Shown here in pieces: positions 1 to 7,134 of a DNA stretch of 19,871 bases. Below the pieces are notes generated by a model that saw nothing but the letters and a program-made list of their open reading frames with translations, did no database searches and had not been told where the DNA came from. The position numbers were made by a program, and so were the translations under genes. The first letter of the stretch is position 1; every line of letters begins with the position of its first letter. The stretch is from a bacterium (GTDB lineage Bacteria; Patescibacteriota; Minisyncoccia; Ryanbacterales; 2-02-FULL-48-12). The DNA lies in assembly GCA_005239605.1 (NCBI GenBank), contig SBBS01000005.1, positions 1 through 19,871 on the forward strand. The letters run 5' to 3'.

Positions 1-115
1 CTTTTGCCTCTTTATTCATGGTAATTGCTTGATTAATGGGCTTATAATGCCCTGCAAACCACCATACTTTTCGGTGTCTTTTTATATGATGCATCAATGC
101 GCTCTTGGGTGTCAT
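1..115 (-). CDS. Unrecognised protein, N-terminal part, cut by window edge
   Basis: A minus-strand frame opens with an ATG that overlaps the stop of the preceding 35-codon ORF (ATGA) and stays open to the edge for 38 codons. The visible part is basic, with HIKRHRK near residue 10 followed by VWWFAGHYKP. I do not recognise a family. The ATGA overlap suggests translational coupling to the upstream ORF. No ribosome-binding site sits directly before the ATG, so coupling may be its only route to translation. Confidence 0.4.
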   Translation of the reverse strand, partial: MTPKSALMHHIKRHRKVWWFAGHYKPINQAITMNKEAK

Positions 116-219
116 TTTAGATGATTGGATGCGAGATCTTGCAACTTTTTTTCCAACTCCTTGATCTCCTTGAGTAACTTCGTGATGCCGCGTCGGGTGA
201 AATAGAACTTGCCATTCAT
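115..219 (-). CDS. Small 34-codon coiled-coil ORF resembling a GreA N-terminus
   Basis: ATG at 219 follows a strong Shine-Dalgarno stretch (AGAGAGGAG, 10-20 bases upstream on the minus strand), and the frame ends with TGA at 115-117 after about 34 residues. The peptide begins MNGKFYFTRRGITKLLKEI and continues as a charged, Leu/Lys/Glu-rich helix. This resembles the first helix of the GreA/GreB coiled coil (KFYLT-x-G-x-KLK-x-E), but the rest of a GreA is missing. It could be a real small protein, the head of a decayed gre-like gene, or a coupling ORF for the gene that overlaps its stop. No frameshift that restores a full GreA was found. Confidence 0.45.
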
Positions 220-258
220 CTCGTTTTTCTCCTCTCTTTTGATTGTGAATGTGCTGTC

Positions 259-284
259 TTAGAAAAACTCACCGTGAGTTTTTT
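259..284 (-). terminator. Terminator-like hairpin at the end of a 14-codon ORF
   Basis: AAAAACTCA-CCG-TGAGTTTTT (263-283) is a perfect 9-bp stem flanked by A and T runs, so it could stop transcription on either strand. On the minus strand it lies inside a 14-codon ORF (ATG at 303, TAA at 259-261) that has AGGA about 5 bases before its ATG. The hairpin sits 40 bases before the 35-codon ORF. It could be the terminator of the decayed IS110 gene or an attenuator. Confidence 0.4.
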
Positions 285-371
285 GCTGGGCATATTCTGA
301 CATAATTTCCTAATATATGCAAAGTTTGAGCGAGGACGGCTCGGCAGGAGGAGATCCGCTATGAGAGAAAG

Positions 372-656
372 TCAAAGATTTTTCTGTGGATAAACATATT
401 CGGTTTTGTGCTTCATCATCATCCAAATAACATTAACCAACTGACGGCGCAGGCAGACAAGAGCTTGCGCCTTGGTCTTACCCTCGGATATTTTCCTCTT
501 GAAATACGCTCTGGCTGCGTCATTGCCCGATCTTGTTTTCCTCCAGCGTATGGTCTTGCCGGAAGAGCGCTCTCGGGGGGAGCGCAGCCGGCATACTTGG
601 CCAATGCTCCGGGAGCATGTCTATTGATGACCTTGTCGCTTTCCTTGCAGCCGGAC
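372..656 (-). pseudogene. IS110/IS116-family transposase, C-terminal remnant with frameshift
   Basis: The last stretch before the TGA at 372-374 reads RSGNDAARAYFKRKISEG, then KTKAQALVCLRRQLVNVIW and KHKTEYV. This is the typical end of the Transposase_20 (IS116/IS110/IS902) domain: GN, a YxRK helix, GKxKxxAL, then R-x-LV-x-V/I. Further upstream in another frame is ALAKYAGCAPPE, the family's 'LAKYAGL-P' segment. The two frames meet at the CCCCCC run near 575-580, so a one-base indel there broke the gene. The N-terminal DEDD nuclease part and the 'IPGIG' segment are absent. It is a dead remnant, probably left from insertion next to the copper island. The family call is good; the upstream limit is approximate. 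Confidence 0.7.
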
Positions 657-934
657 TCTGGAACTACCGTCTGGGATATACACGCTAATATTGGGCGGTG
701 AGGGGGATGTTTATGCTCGCTGTGTGTTATTGGGGAGCATGTCTAATGACTTACAAAATTGATGTGGTGGCTTGTCGGCATTGCCTTCCGAAATGGGGTG
801 GGAAACCCCGAAGGAGTCGCTTCGCGACCCTACGGGGCAGGCTGGGTGGGATTGCCGCCCGCAGGGCGGCAATTAGTCCGTGTTCCGTTGAAAACGAGTT
901 CGAGCGGAGTTGTATAAAGACACTATCACAAAAC
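657..934. other. Gene-free stretch with two strong hairpins and a direct repeat
   Basis: No plausible gene was found. Short plus-strand frames here have no start context and no recognisable protein. The stretch holds a nested hairpin at 806-837, a perfect hairpin at 851-873, and a 13-base direct repeat GGGAGCATGTCTA (611-623 and 733-745). The second repeat copy lies just upstream of the transposase remnant. It is probably decayed mobile DNA downstream of the oxidase gene. Confidence 0.5.
806..873. repeat. Two adjacent strong hairpins (REP-like)
   Basis: The first hairpin (806-837) pairs CCCCG with CGGGG, AGG with CCT, and GTCGC with GCGAC around a TTC/GAA loop. The second (851-873) is a perfect 10-bp stem, ATTGCCGCCC-GCA-GGGCGGCAAT. 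Neither is followed by a U-run on either strand, so they are not canonical intrinsic terminators. They may protect the 3' end of the oxidase transcript, which stops 62 bases away, or be REP-like repeats. Confidence 0.45.
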
Positions 935-2518
935 TCACGATTTCACCTCAAACGAGAACATCATACCCGCTTCCAGATGCTCGGCGATATGGCAATGCGC
1001 CATCCATGCGCCGGGGTTTGACGCATCAAGCACGATATCAACGGTCTCTCCTGCCTTAACGAGAATCGTATCTTTCCATGCAAGGTTGGTCTCCGGGACG
1101 CCGTCACGAGCGGTTACAAGAAACTGCTGGCCGTGGAAGTGCATGGGATGCTGCATAGGATGCATGGAGTTCGGATCATTGAAAATCCGAATCTTGACCG
1201 GTTGGGCATGCTTAAATGACCAGTCAATTTTCATGTTTTCAAGACCAGTTGCCTGATCTACGATTTTCCATTTGATTGAATCAGTATCAGACATTTGGTT
1301 CGCCATCCGCATAGTATCTTCCCACTCTATACCGTCCGAACTTTCACTCATCATCATGCCGCCCATCATGGCGCCGTCCGGCATCATGTGCCCGCCTGTC
1401 ATGTTCATCATCTCACTACCCATCTCAAGAGAGAGTTTTATTTGCTTGTCGGGAGCAGAATCAAAATATTGCCGAAACGGATCAATACTCTGAACAATTT
1501 TGTTGTGAATACGCAGCTTGTTAAATTCGGCGGCGTATGAGATATCAATCGGATCCGTACTTACCGTTACAGTACCAAGCGCATAGGTTTTATCCGGCGT
1601 TTTATTCTGAATCGCAAATGCGCCGGTTGTATCAAATAAAACTTCAACAACGGCGCGTTCCGAGGGCCCGAGCGTAACCGCATCTGCCAATTGGTCTTTT
1701 TCATATGCGCCGCCGTCTGCTCCGACCAGCTTCATCTTTGCTCCGGCAATAACAAAGTTAAACGGCCGTGTATTGGCGGCATTCGTAACATAAAACCTAA
1801 CAACTTCACCTTTCTTAGTCGATAGCGTATAGTTTGTGTCGCCGTTTACCAGCATGACATTGCCGAAGCGACCCATGAGAGTGCGATCAGCTTCCTTTTT
1901 ACTCAAAGCAATTCTGCCATCCTCAATGAGGATATCATCCAAGAACAATGCAGCTTCACGGTTGACCGGCGACCAGTAATCAGCGCTTGCCGGCACAACC
2001 AAGTAATTGCCGTAAAGCCCCAATTCTTGCTCATAATCCTCGCGGACGTGAGGGTGATACCAATACATACCGGCATCCGGAAATTTCAACTTGTAAGAAA
2101 AAGTTTCTCCCGGCTCCATTTCTTCTTGCGTTACCTGCGAGCCGTCAAACGCATTGTCCATCCGCACGCCATGGGAATGAAGCAGCGTTTTCATGTCCGT
2201 GTCGTTCTTGAAATTGATTGTAACTTCCGCGCCCTGTGGGATTTTAATAAGCGGCCCCGGAATAGAATCATTATAGGCGAGCATTCTGTATTCCCTGCCA
2301 CTGATGCTTTTTTTGACATAGCTTGCGGTAAGGTCGTATGAGTCGCCATTTTGTAATTCCACTATTTCGCTTGACTTGGCGGCAGCGGGTCCGTCAATAT
2401 CGGCGCTTGAATATTCTTTGCCCGTGGTATACGAAGTTTTATTTTGGGACAGAAAGATTGCTCCAATAATAAAAACGATTGCAAGAATAAAACTGATAGT
2501 AAAATATTTTTTATTCAT
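935..2518 (-). CDS. Membrane-anchored multicopper oxidase
   Basis: This is a 527-aa three-cupredoxin multicopper oxidase. All four copper-ligand clusters are present: HSHG (114-117), YHPH (154-157), HPMQHPMHFHG (453-463) and HCHIAEHLEAGM (508-519), which includes the type 1 Cys, His and probable axial Met. Residues 5-24 form a signal anchor, so it acts outside the membrane. A Met-rich insert at about 366-390 (MMNMTGGHMMPDGAMMGG) lies before the third domain, as in CueO-type cuprous oxidases where such an insert binds Cu(I). The probable reaction is Cu(I) to Cu(II) oxidation with O2 reduced to water. The gene follows the P1B ATPase by 14 bases and appears to be last in the copper operon. Family and location are clear; the natural substrate is inferred from the insert and the neighbours. 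Confidence 0.93.
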   Translation of the reverse strand: MNKKYFTISFILAIVFIIGAIFLSQNKTSYTTGKEYSSADIDGPAAAKSSEIVELQNGDSYDLTASYVKKSISGREYRMLAYNDSIPGPLIKIPQGAEVTINFKNDTDMKTLLHSHGVRMDNAFDGSQVTQEEMEPGETFSYKLKFPDAGMYWYHPHVREDYEQELGLYGNYLVVPASADYWSPVNREAALFLDDILIEDGRIALSKKEADRTLMGRFGNVMLVNGDTNYTLSTKKGEVVRFYVTNAANTRPFNFVIAGAKMKLVGADGGAYEKDQLADAVTLGPSERAVVEVLFDTTGAFAIQNKTPDKTYALGTVTVSTDPIDISYAAEFNKLRIHNKIVQSIDPFRQYFDSAPDKQIKLSLEMGSEMMNMTGGHMMPDGAMMGGMMMSESSDGIEWEDTMRMANQMSDTDSIKWKIVDQATGLENMKIDWSFKHAQPVKIRIFNDPNSMHPMQHPMHFHGQQFLVTARDGVPETNLAWKDTILVKAGETVDIVLDASNPGAWMAHCHIAEHLEAGMMFSFEVKS

Positions 2519-2532
2519 AGGCGTATGACTGC

Positions 2533-4764
2533 TTATACTTTTAACTTCGGCTCTACTCGTTTAAGCAGCACCGCATTGATAGCGACCGCGACCGAATCGC
2601 CGGACATGAGGAGCGCGGCTACTTCCGGGCGAATGGAAAAACCGAAAGCGGGATACAGCGCTCCTGCCGCTATGGGTATGGCAAGCGTGTTGTATGTTGC
2701 CGCCCAAATGAGATTTTGCTTCATCTTGCGCACCGTCGCTTTGGAGAGCCGGATTGCGGCGACAATATCATACGGATCGGACCTCATGAGCACGATATTG
2801 CCGGTCTCAATGGCAACGTCGGTGCCTGCGCCAATGGCAATACCGATATCCGCCTGCGCCAAAGCCGGCGCGTCGTTAATGCCATCCCCCACCATCGCGA
2901 CAAATTTTCCTTCGCTTTGGAGTTTTTTTATGTAACTTGCCTTATCTTCGGGCAAAACTTCCGCGAATACACGATCGATCCCAAGTTCTTGTGCCACCGC
3001 TTGCGCGATCTTTGCGTGGTCACCCGTGATCATAGCCGTTTCAATGCCAAGTTTTTTAAGCTCTGCTATCGTTTTTTTTGACGTTTCGCGCACGGAATCA
3101 AAGATACCGATAACACCCGCGGGATCGTTATTCACGGCAACAATGCTTAATGTCTTTCCCGCGCTCAGCAAATTGTCTATCGCGTTTTTCATCTGCTCTG
3201 ATTTGATGCCGCGATCATGAAACAACCGCTCCGTGCCGACAAGAATATGCTTGCCGTCAACAACCGCTTCAAGCCCGAGACCGGAGAGCGAGCGAAATTG
3301 CGCAACGTCGGCAGAAACGGAAATGCCGCGCTTTTGCGCTTCCGCGAGAATAGCAGATGCTATCGGGTGATTGGATTTTGCCTCAACGCCCGCGGCAAAC
3401 CCGAGAACTTCCGCTTCAGAATAATCGCCAAGAGCGATGATATCCGTTACTTTCGGCTTTCCTTCCGTCAGTGTTCCCGTTTTATCAAGCACCATGGCGG
3501 TTATTTTTGCGGTCCCTTCAAGGGTAATGGCATCTTTGAAAAGAATGCCGTGTTTGGCGCCAAGCCCCGTGCCGACCGCAACCGCTGTGGGAGTTGCAAG
3601 CCCGAGCGAATCGGGGCAGGCGACAACAACCGCCGCGACAGCAAAGGTAAGCGCAGTTAGAAAACTTGCCTCGGCAACCACGAACCATCCCAAAAAAGTT
3701 ACAAGACCGGCTCCGATGGCAATGATTACGAGCCATCCCGCGGCTTTGTCGGCAATGCGCTGGCCGGGGGCTTTAGAATTTTGCGCCATCTCCACCAGCT
3801 TGATAATCTGCGCAAGAACCGTGTTTGCCCCCACCGCATCCGCGCGAAATTTCACAGTACCGCTTTGGTTAATGGATCCGCCAGTCACTTTATCACCAAC
3901 TTTTTTGGAAACAGGAAGCGATTCCCCGGTAACAAGCGCCTCGTCAATCGCCGTCTCGCCTTCAACAATTTTGCCATCAACGGGGACCTTATCGCCGGGT
4001 TTCAGCACAACAATATCGCCCACAACCACCTGGGCGCTCGGGATAACCATCTCTACTCCCTGCCGTATTACACGCGCCTGCGGCGGCATCAAATCAAAAA
4101 GCGCATGCAGTGCGTCTGACGTCCCGCGGCGCGACTTCATTTCCAGCCAATGCCCAAAAAGAACAAAAGTGACAAGCATGGCTCCCGCCTCGTAAAATGT
4201 CTCCCTTCCTCCGGAGAGCATGATAAACACGCTAGAAAGATAGGTCGCAAGCACCCCGAACGCAATGAGCACAGCCATATTGAGCTTGCGGGCTTTCAGT
4301 GAATAATATGTTCCGGTGATAAATATGGAGCCCGTCCAGAAAACCACCGGCGTTGTCAGAAGAAACAAAAGCCATGCCACTGGAATTGGCGCGGGAAGCG
4401 CCGTTTTCAAAATGCCTTCTCCCGCGGGCGAATAAAGAAAAATCGGGATGGTAAGCGCGAGTGAAATCCAAAATCTCCGGCGCATATCCGCTTCCATTTC
4501 CTTTGCCATCCGGGGGCTCGCCATCGCCGCCTCGTGGTCCATATGGCTCATCTTGGACATATCATGTCCGGCGTGTTCCATGCTTTTGTCGTGTATGTTA
4601 TGCCGGGATTTTTTATCAAGCGCATACTCGTATTGCTTCGCTTCCATCTCGCAGCCGCACGTTACGCTCAAATGCTCCGCAGTACAGCAAAGACACTCTT
4701 TCCCGCAAACGCAGCTCGGTTTTTGCTCTGATGTTTTATACGTTGTGTGATGTGGATGATTCAT
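2533..4764 (-). CDS. P1B-type copper-transporting ATPase with CPD motif
   Basis: A complete 743-aa heavy-metal P-type ATPase. Visible are TGES (279-282, actuator), the membrane metal motif CPD (383-385, then SLGLATPTAVAVGTG), DKTGT (427-431, phosphorylated Asp), HP (466-467), GDGIND (626-631), YN (691-692) and MSGDS (720-724). The N-terminus has no standard metal-binding domain fold. It carries seven cysteines between 18 and 38 (CVCGKECLCC then CGC) followed by a His/Met-rich stretch at 58-77 (MEHAGHDMSKMSHMDH), which recalls CopB. CPD replaces the usual CPC or CPH, and MSGDS replaces MSxSS. The start ATG overlaps the TGA of the methyltransferase-like gene. The role is probably Cu(I) efflux from the cytoplasm, judged from family and the adjacent oxidase; another soft metal cannot be excluded. 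Confidence 0.92.
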   Translation of the reverse strand: MNHPHHTTYKTSEQKPSCVCGKECLCCTAEHLSVTCGCEMEAKQYEYALDKKSRHNIHDKSMEHAGHDMSKMSHMDHEAAMASPRMAKEMEADMRRRFWISLALTIPIFLYSPAGEGILKTALPAPIPVAWLLFLLTTPVVFWTGSIFITGTYYSLKARKLNMAVLIAFGVLATYLSSVFIMLSGGRETFYEAGAMLVTFVLFGHWLEMKSRRGTSDALHALFDLMPPQARVIRQGVEMVIPSAQVVVGDIVVLKPGDKVPVDGKIVEGETAIDEALVTGESLPVSKKVGDKVTGGSINQSGTVKFRADAVGANTVLAQIIKLVEMAQNSKAPGQRIADKAAGWLVIIAIGAGLVTFLGWFVVAEASFLTALTFAVAAVVVACPDSLGLATPTAVAVGTGLGAKHGILFKDAITLEGTAKITAMVLDKTGTLTEGKPKVTDIIALGDYSEAEVLGFAAGVEAKSNHPIASAILAEAQKRGISVSADVAQFRSLSGLGLEAVVDGKHILVGTERLFHDRGIKSEQMKNAIDNLLSAGKTLSIVAVNNDPAGVIGIFDSVRETSKKTIAELKKLGIETAMITGDHAKIAQAVAQELGIDRVFAEVLPEDKASYIKKLQSEGKFVAMVGDGINDAPALAQADIGIAIGAGTDVAIETGNIVLMRSDPYDIVAAIRLSKATVRKMKQNLIWAATYNTLAIPIAAGALYPAFGFSIRPEVAALLMSGDSVAVAINAVLLKRVEPKLKV

Positions 4765-5393
4765 GTTTTCATTTTAGGAATGAAAGCCGGCGTTTGCTGC
4801 GCGTATGCGTCCCATTGCCCGCCAAATTCTTTTTGCGCGTCTTTCTCTTCACTTCGCGCAAGCCGTATGTACATATACACAAGAACCGGGAACATGGCGA
4901 GCGTAAGAAGCGTTGGCCACTGAACGAGGAACCCGAACATAATGAGGATAAAACCGGCATATTGCGGATGGCGCATCTTGGCGTAGGGGCCAGTGGTCGC
5001 CAGTGCGTGGTCACGTTGGGCTTTGTAGAGCACTGCCCATGCGTTTGATAGCAAGGTGAACCCGGCAAAAATAAACACGAAGCTCAAAATGTGGAAGAGC
5101 CCGAAGTGAGGATTGCCGCCCCAGCCAAAAAAGTTTTCCAAAAGGTGCCCCATGTCGTGAGAGTAAATATCCATGCCGGGAAACCTTTTAGCCAGCCAGC
5201 CGGAAAGGAGATAGATCGTAAGTGGAAACCCGTACATTTCGGTAAAGAGCGCGATAAGAAACGCCGAGAACGCGCCGAACGATCGCCAGTCACGCGAAGT
5301 TTTTGGTTTTACAAAACTAAACGCAAAAATAATAAAAACCAGTGAATTTATGATGACGAGCGGCCAAAGGCCATAGGCAGGTGATGAAGGCAT
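4761..5393 (-). CDS. Isoprenylcysteine methyltransferase-like (ICMT/PEMT) membrane protein
   Basis: A 210-aa membrane protein with hydrophobic segments at about 8-27, 38-62, 98-118 and 145-178. The C-terminal half has the family signature: GPYAKMRHPQYAGF (135-148), then RSEEKDAQKEFGGQWDAY (180-197) and a terminal 'PAFIP'. These are the SAM-binding and catalytic-loop motifs of the ICMT/phospholipid methyltransferase superfamily. Bacterial relatives often sit beside metal ATPases, but their substrate is not settled and bacteria lack prenylated CAAX proteins. The gene lies 5 bases after the DUF2933-like gene, and its TGA overlaps the ATPase start, so it should be co-translated with it. The role may be lipid or thiol methylation in the metal response; that is inference. 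Confidence 0.85.
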   Translation of the reverse strand: MPSSPAYGLWPLVIINSLVFIIFAFSFVKPKTSRDWRSFGAFSAFLIALFTEMYGFPLTIYLLSGWLAKRFPGMDIYSHDMGHLLENFFGWGGNPHFGLFHILSFVFIFAGFTLLSNAWAVLYKAQRDHALATTGPYAKMRHPQYAGFILIMFGFLVQWPTLLTLAMFPVLVYMYIRLARSEEKDAQKEFGGQWDAYAQQTPAFIPKMKT

Positions 5394-5398
5394 GTAAG

Positions 5399-5566
5399 TT
5401 AGTGATTATGTCCGCCATGGTTCTTGTGCATAAATAAGTGCATCAGCGGACATGCGGCAAGTAACATATAAGGAAGCCATTCCCATGCGTGCGCGCGGTG
5501 CTCGGTTACGAGAAAGAATGCGCCGACGGCAAGAAAACCGATGAGTGCCAAAGTATGTGCGCGCAT
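5399..5566 (-). CDS. DUF2933-like small membrane protein
   Basis: A 55-aa ORF fitting exactly between its neighbours, with a 4-base gap upstream and 5 downstream. It has a hydrophobic start (LALIGFLAVGAFFLV, 6-20), a second membrane segment (WLPYMLLAACPLMHLFM, 30-46) and the tail HKNHGGHNH. The 'L-A-ACPLMHLFMH' core plus the His/Gly tail matches DUF2933 proteins, common in copper and mercury gene clusters. Cys39, the Met residues and the His tail could bind copper at the membrane. ATG at 5566 is the only sensible start. The function of the family is not established. Confidence 0.8.
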   Translation of the reverse strand: MRAHTLALIGFLAVGAFFLVTEHRAHAWEWLPYMLLAACPLMHLFMHKNHGGHNH

Positions 5567-5570
5567 AGGT

Positions 5571-5837
5571 TTATTTTCTTATCATGCTGGAATTATGCAT
5601 CCAGACGTAGTACCACGCAAAAATCCAAGCAAACAAAAACACATAGACCGCGCCTAACAGGAAACTACTGAAGCTGATCCATGTAAATCCCGGCAAGGTT
5701 TCAAAAAGCGTGTGATGCAGTTCCACGCCTTTTGCGCTTCGAAGCGGAAGAAATCCGCCAAGAAGACAAATTACATAAGCGACCTCCCCGCCCAAGATGC
5801 ACTTCCAGCCGTATGATTTTAGTGATAACTGTTCCAT
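5571..5837 (-). CDS. DUF5676-like small membrane protein
   Basis: An 88-aa protein with two membrane segments, about 12-30 (ILGGEVAYVICLLGGFL) and 55-78 (FSSFLLGAVYVFLFAWIFAW), separated by a loop carrying HHTLFETLPGFTW. The layout (short N-terminus, first helix, 'LF-x-LPGF' loop, second helix ending AW-YY) resembles the DUF5676 family seen near copper and mercury genes. It has no catalytic motif. It starts 9 bases after the SHOCT gene and is followed 4 bases later by the DUF2933-like gene, so it is an operon member. The family assignment is by pattern only. Confidence 0.7.
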   Translation of the reverse strand: MEQLSLKSYGWKCILGGEVAYVICLLGGFLPLRSAKGVELHHTLFETLPGFTWISFSSFLLGAVYVFLFAWIFAWYYVWMHNSSMIRK

Positions 5838-5846
5838 GGAACTATA

Positions 5847-6533
5847 TTAGTTGGTTAAATCTTTTTTCTTCTCATCAAATTCTCTTTTGTCGATTTCACC
5901 TCTGGCGTACCGCTCTTTCAAAATTTCAAGCGAAGATTTTTCGCGCGCGCCATTGCCGCGCGGTTGATTCGTCAGCCATTTTATAAGCGCGACAATGCCC
6001 GCGATTATCAATACCCACCAGAGAACCATAAAAATCCAGCCAAAAAAGCCGAATCCATACCCAAAATTCATCATATTATTTGTTGAATTATAACCAAGAG
6101 GAGACGACCACCCTCCCCCCATCATGTTCATCATGGGCATCCAGCCGCCGCTTATGCCAGTAACGGCAGCGGAAGTATCGCATCCTGACAAACGCTTGCC
6201 CATGACAATATGAATCTGCTCCTCGCCGTCTTCGCCATGCATTTGCATCATCATGACGTTCATGGCGGCGTGCGAATCGCCTGTCATCTGCCCCATGAAG
6301 TATTCGCCAAGCGCTCCGAATTCTTCATCGGAAAGATTGGCGCATTCTACCTGCTTTGCTTGCAATTTGTCCCAGACCTCTTTGCCTTCCTGTTCTTCTC
6401 GGATCGTGTGTTCTACGACTTCGTCCCAATCAATCGTTGTATTGGAAGACCCGCCCATCATTTGAGCATTTGCGCTTGCGGCAAGCGAGCTCACAACGCC
6501 TGCGGCAAAAATTGTGAAAATGAGTTTTTTCAT
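5847..6533 (-). CDS. Exported Met-rich protein with C-terminal SHOCT domain
   Basis: A 228-aa protein in four parts. There is a cleavable signal peptide (1-23, ending ANA). A helical extracytoplasmic domain at about 30-115 contains LSDEEFGALGEYFMGQM, HAAMNVMMMQMHG and cysteines 65 and 118. A Met/Gly-rich linker runs from 130 to 160 (WMPMMNMMGGGW), followed by a membrane helix at 162-185. A SHOCT domain lies at 199-226 (SLEILKERYARGEIDKREFD). SHOCT modules are short oligomerisation helices, usually at protein ends. Clustered Met and His suggest copper binding outside the cell, and Cys65/Cys118 could be a substrate for the DsbA-like protein in the same operon. An extended -10 promoter lies about 40 bases upstream. 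Confidence 0.85.
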   Translation of the reverse strand: MKKLIFTIFAAGVVSSLAASANAQMMGGSSNTTIDWDEVVEHTIREEQEGKEVWDKLQAKQVECANLSDEEFGALGEYFMGQMTGDSHAAMNVMMMQMHGEDGEEQIHIVMGKRLSGCDTSAAVTGISGGWMPMMNMMGGGWSSPLGYNSTNNMMNFGYGFGFFGWIFMVLWWVLIIAGIVALIKWLTNQPRGNGAREKSSLEILKERYARGEIDKREFDEKKKDLTN

Positions 6534-6572
6534 AGGTAATTGTTAAGTAATAAATAGCAACGTACTACTCTA

Positions 6573-6581
6573 TTTATAGCA
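6573..6581 (-). promoter_or_regulatory. Candidate extended -10 promoter for the SHOCT-to-oxidase genes
   Basis: On the minus strand TGCTATAAA carries a TG one base before a near-consensus -10 hexamer, 40-48 bases before the SHOCT start codon. No good -35 is visible at the right distance, which extended -10 promoters tolerate. It could give the copper export genes a promoter separate from the dsbA-like section upstream. Confidence 0.35.
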
Positions 6582-6587
6582 CAGTTT

Positions 6588-7130
6588 CTAATCAAAATAC
6601 AGCTCAATTTTATCCTTGTCATGCATAATATAGTTTTCGTACTCAGTGTTTTCCTGCCCGTTTACCGTCATTTTCATGTTCGCGCCGAACGAGCGCATGT
6701 CTTTGCCCCAGTTTTTAAAAAACTTGCCAAGCATGATGTCTTCCTTTTTTACCACTCCTTGAAATTCAAGATGGATAGCCCCTTGACCTGCATCCTCGCT
6801 GTGCGTATGCATCGGCTGATGAACCGCGCCGATACCGATATTTGGCGACAATTCTTGCTTCACGCCTTTTACATAAATCGCAAGTTCCGAATGCCAGTGG
6901 AAACCGGACCGGGAAACGATGTCGGATTCCGGAACCGGAGGCCTTGCGGCGGCATACCAGATCATTCCTCCGATTGCGAGAACGGCAATGCCGCCGCCCA
7001 AGCCCCAGAAAATAACTTTCTTAAAGCGGCGTTTTTGTGCGGCAATTTCCCATGCCCCCCGTTTCTCCTCTCGCTTGATTTCCCTGCGTTCTTTTTCGCT
7101 TAATTGTTCAGATTGTTGAATATCATTCAT
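6588..7130 (-). CDS. Membrane-anchored His-rich protein, probable metal-binding domain
   Basis: A 180-aa protein: a basic, charged cytoplasmic helix (1-37, EKERREIKREEKR), a membrane helix (39-60) and an outer domain. The outer domain has FHWHSELAIYVKG (77-89), PNIGIGAVHQPMHTHSED (96-113), GAIHLEF (117-123) and LGKFFKNWGK (134-143). The pattern HWH ... iG ... MHTH ... IH-E ... LG-FF-WG recurs in uncharacterised exported proteins of archaea and bacteria. The histidines at 78, 80, 104, 108, 110 and 120 look like a metal site. I chose ATG at 7130 (MNDIQQ): it lies 4 bases after the stop of the upstream short ORF. An in-frame ATG at 7172 would overlap that ORF and add an unlikely 14-residue leader. 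Periplasmic-side copper binding is inference. Confidence 0.75.
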   Translation of the reverse strand: MNDIQQSEQLSEKERREIKREEKRGAWEIAAQKRRFKKVIFWGLGGGIAVLAIGGMIWYAAARPPVPESDIVSRSGFHWHSELAIYVKGVKQELSPNIGIGAVHQPMHTHSEDAGQGAIHLEFQGVVKKEDIMLGKFFKNWGKDMRSFGANMKMTVNGQENTEYENYIMHDKDKIELYFD

Positions 7131-7134
7131 AGTA

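Noticed and set aside
408..1021. Plus-strand open frames of 97 and 107 codons
   Set aside because: No recognisable protein and poor start context. The minus strand of the first encodes the IS110 remnant, and the second runs over hairpins and the end of the oxidase gene.
3437..4195. A 252-codon plus-strand frame antisense to the ATPase
   Set aside because: It lies wholly opposite a complete P-type ATPase whose motifs are intact, has Ser/Thr/Pro-rich composition typical of a shadow frame, and resembles no known family.
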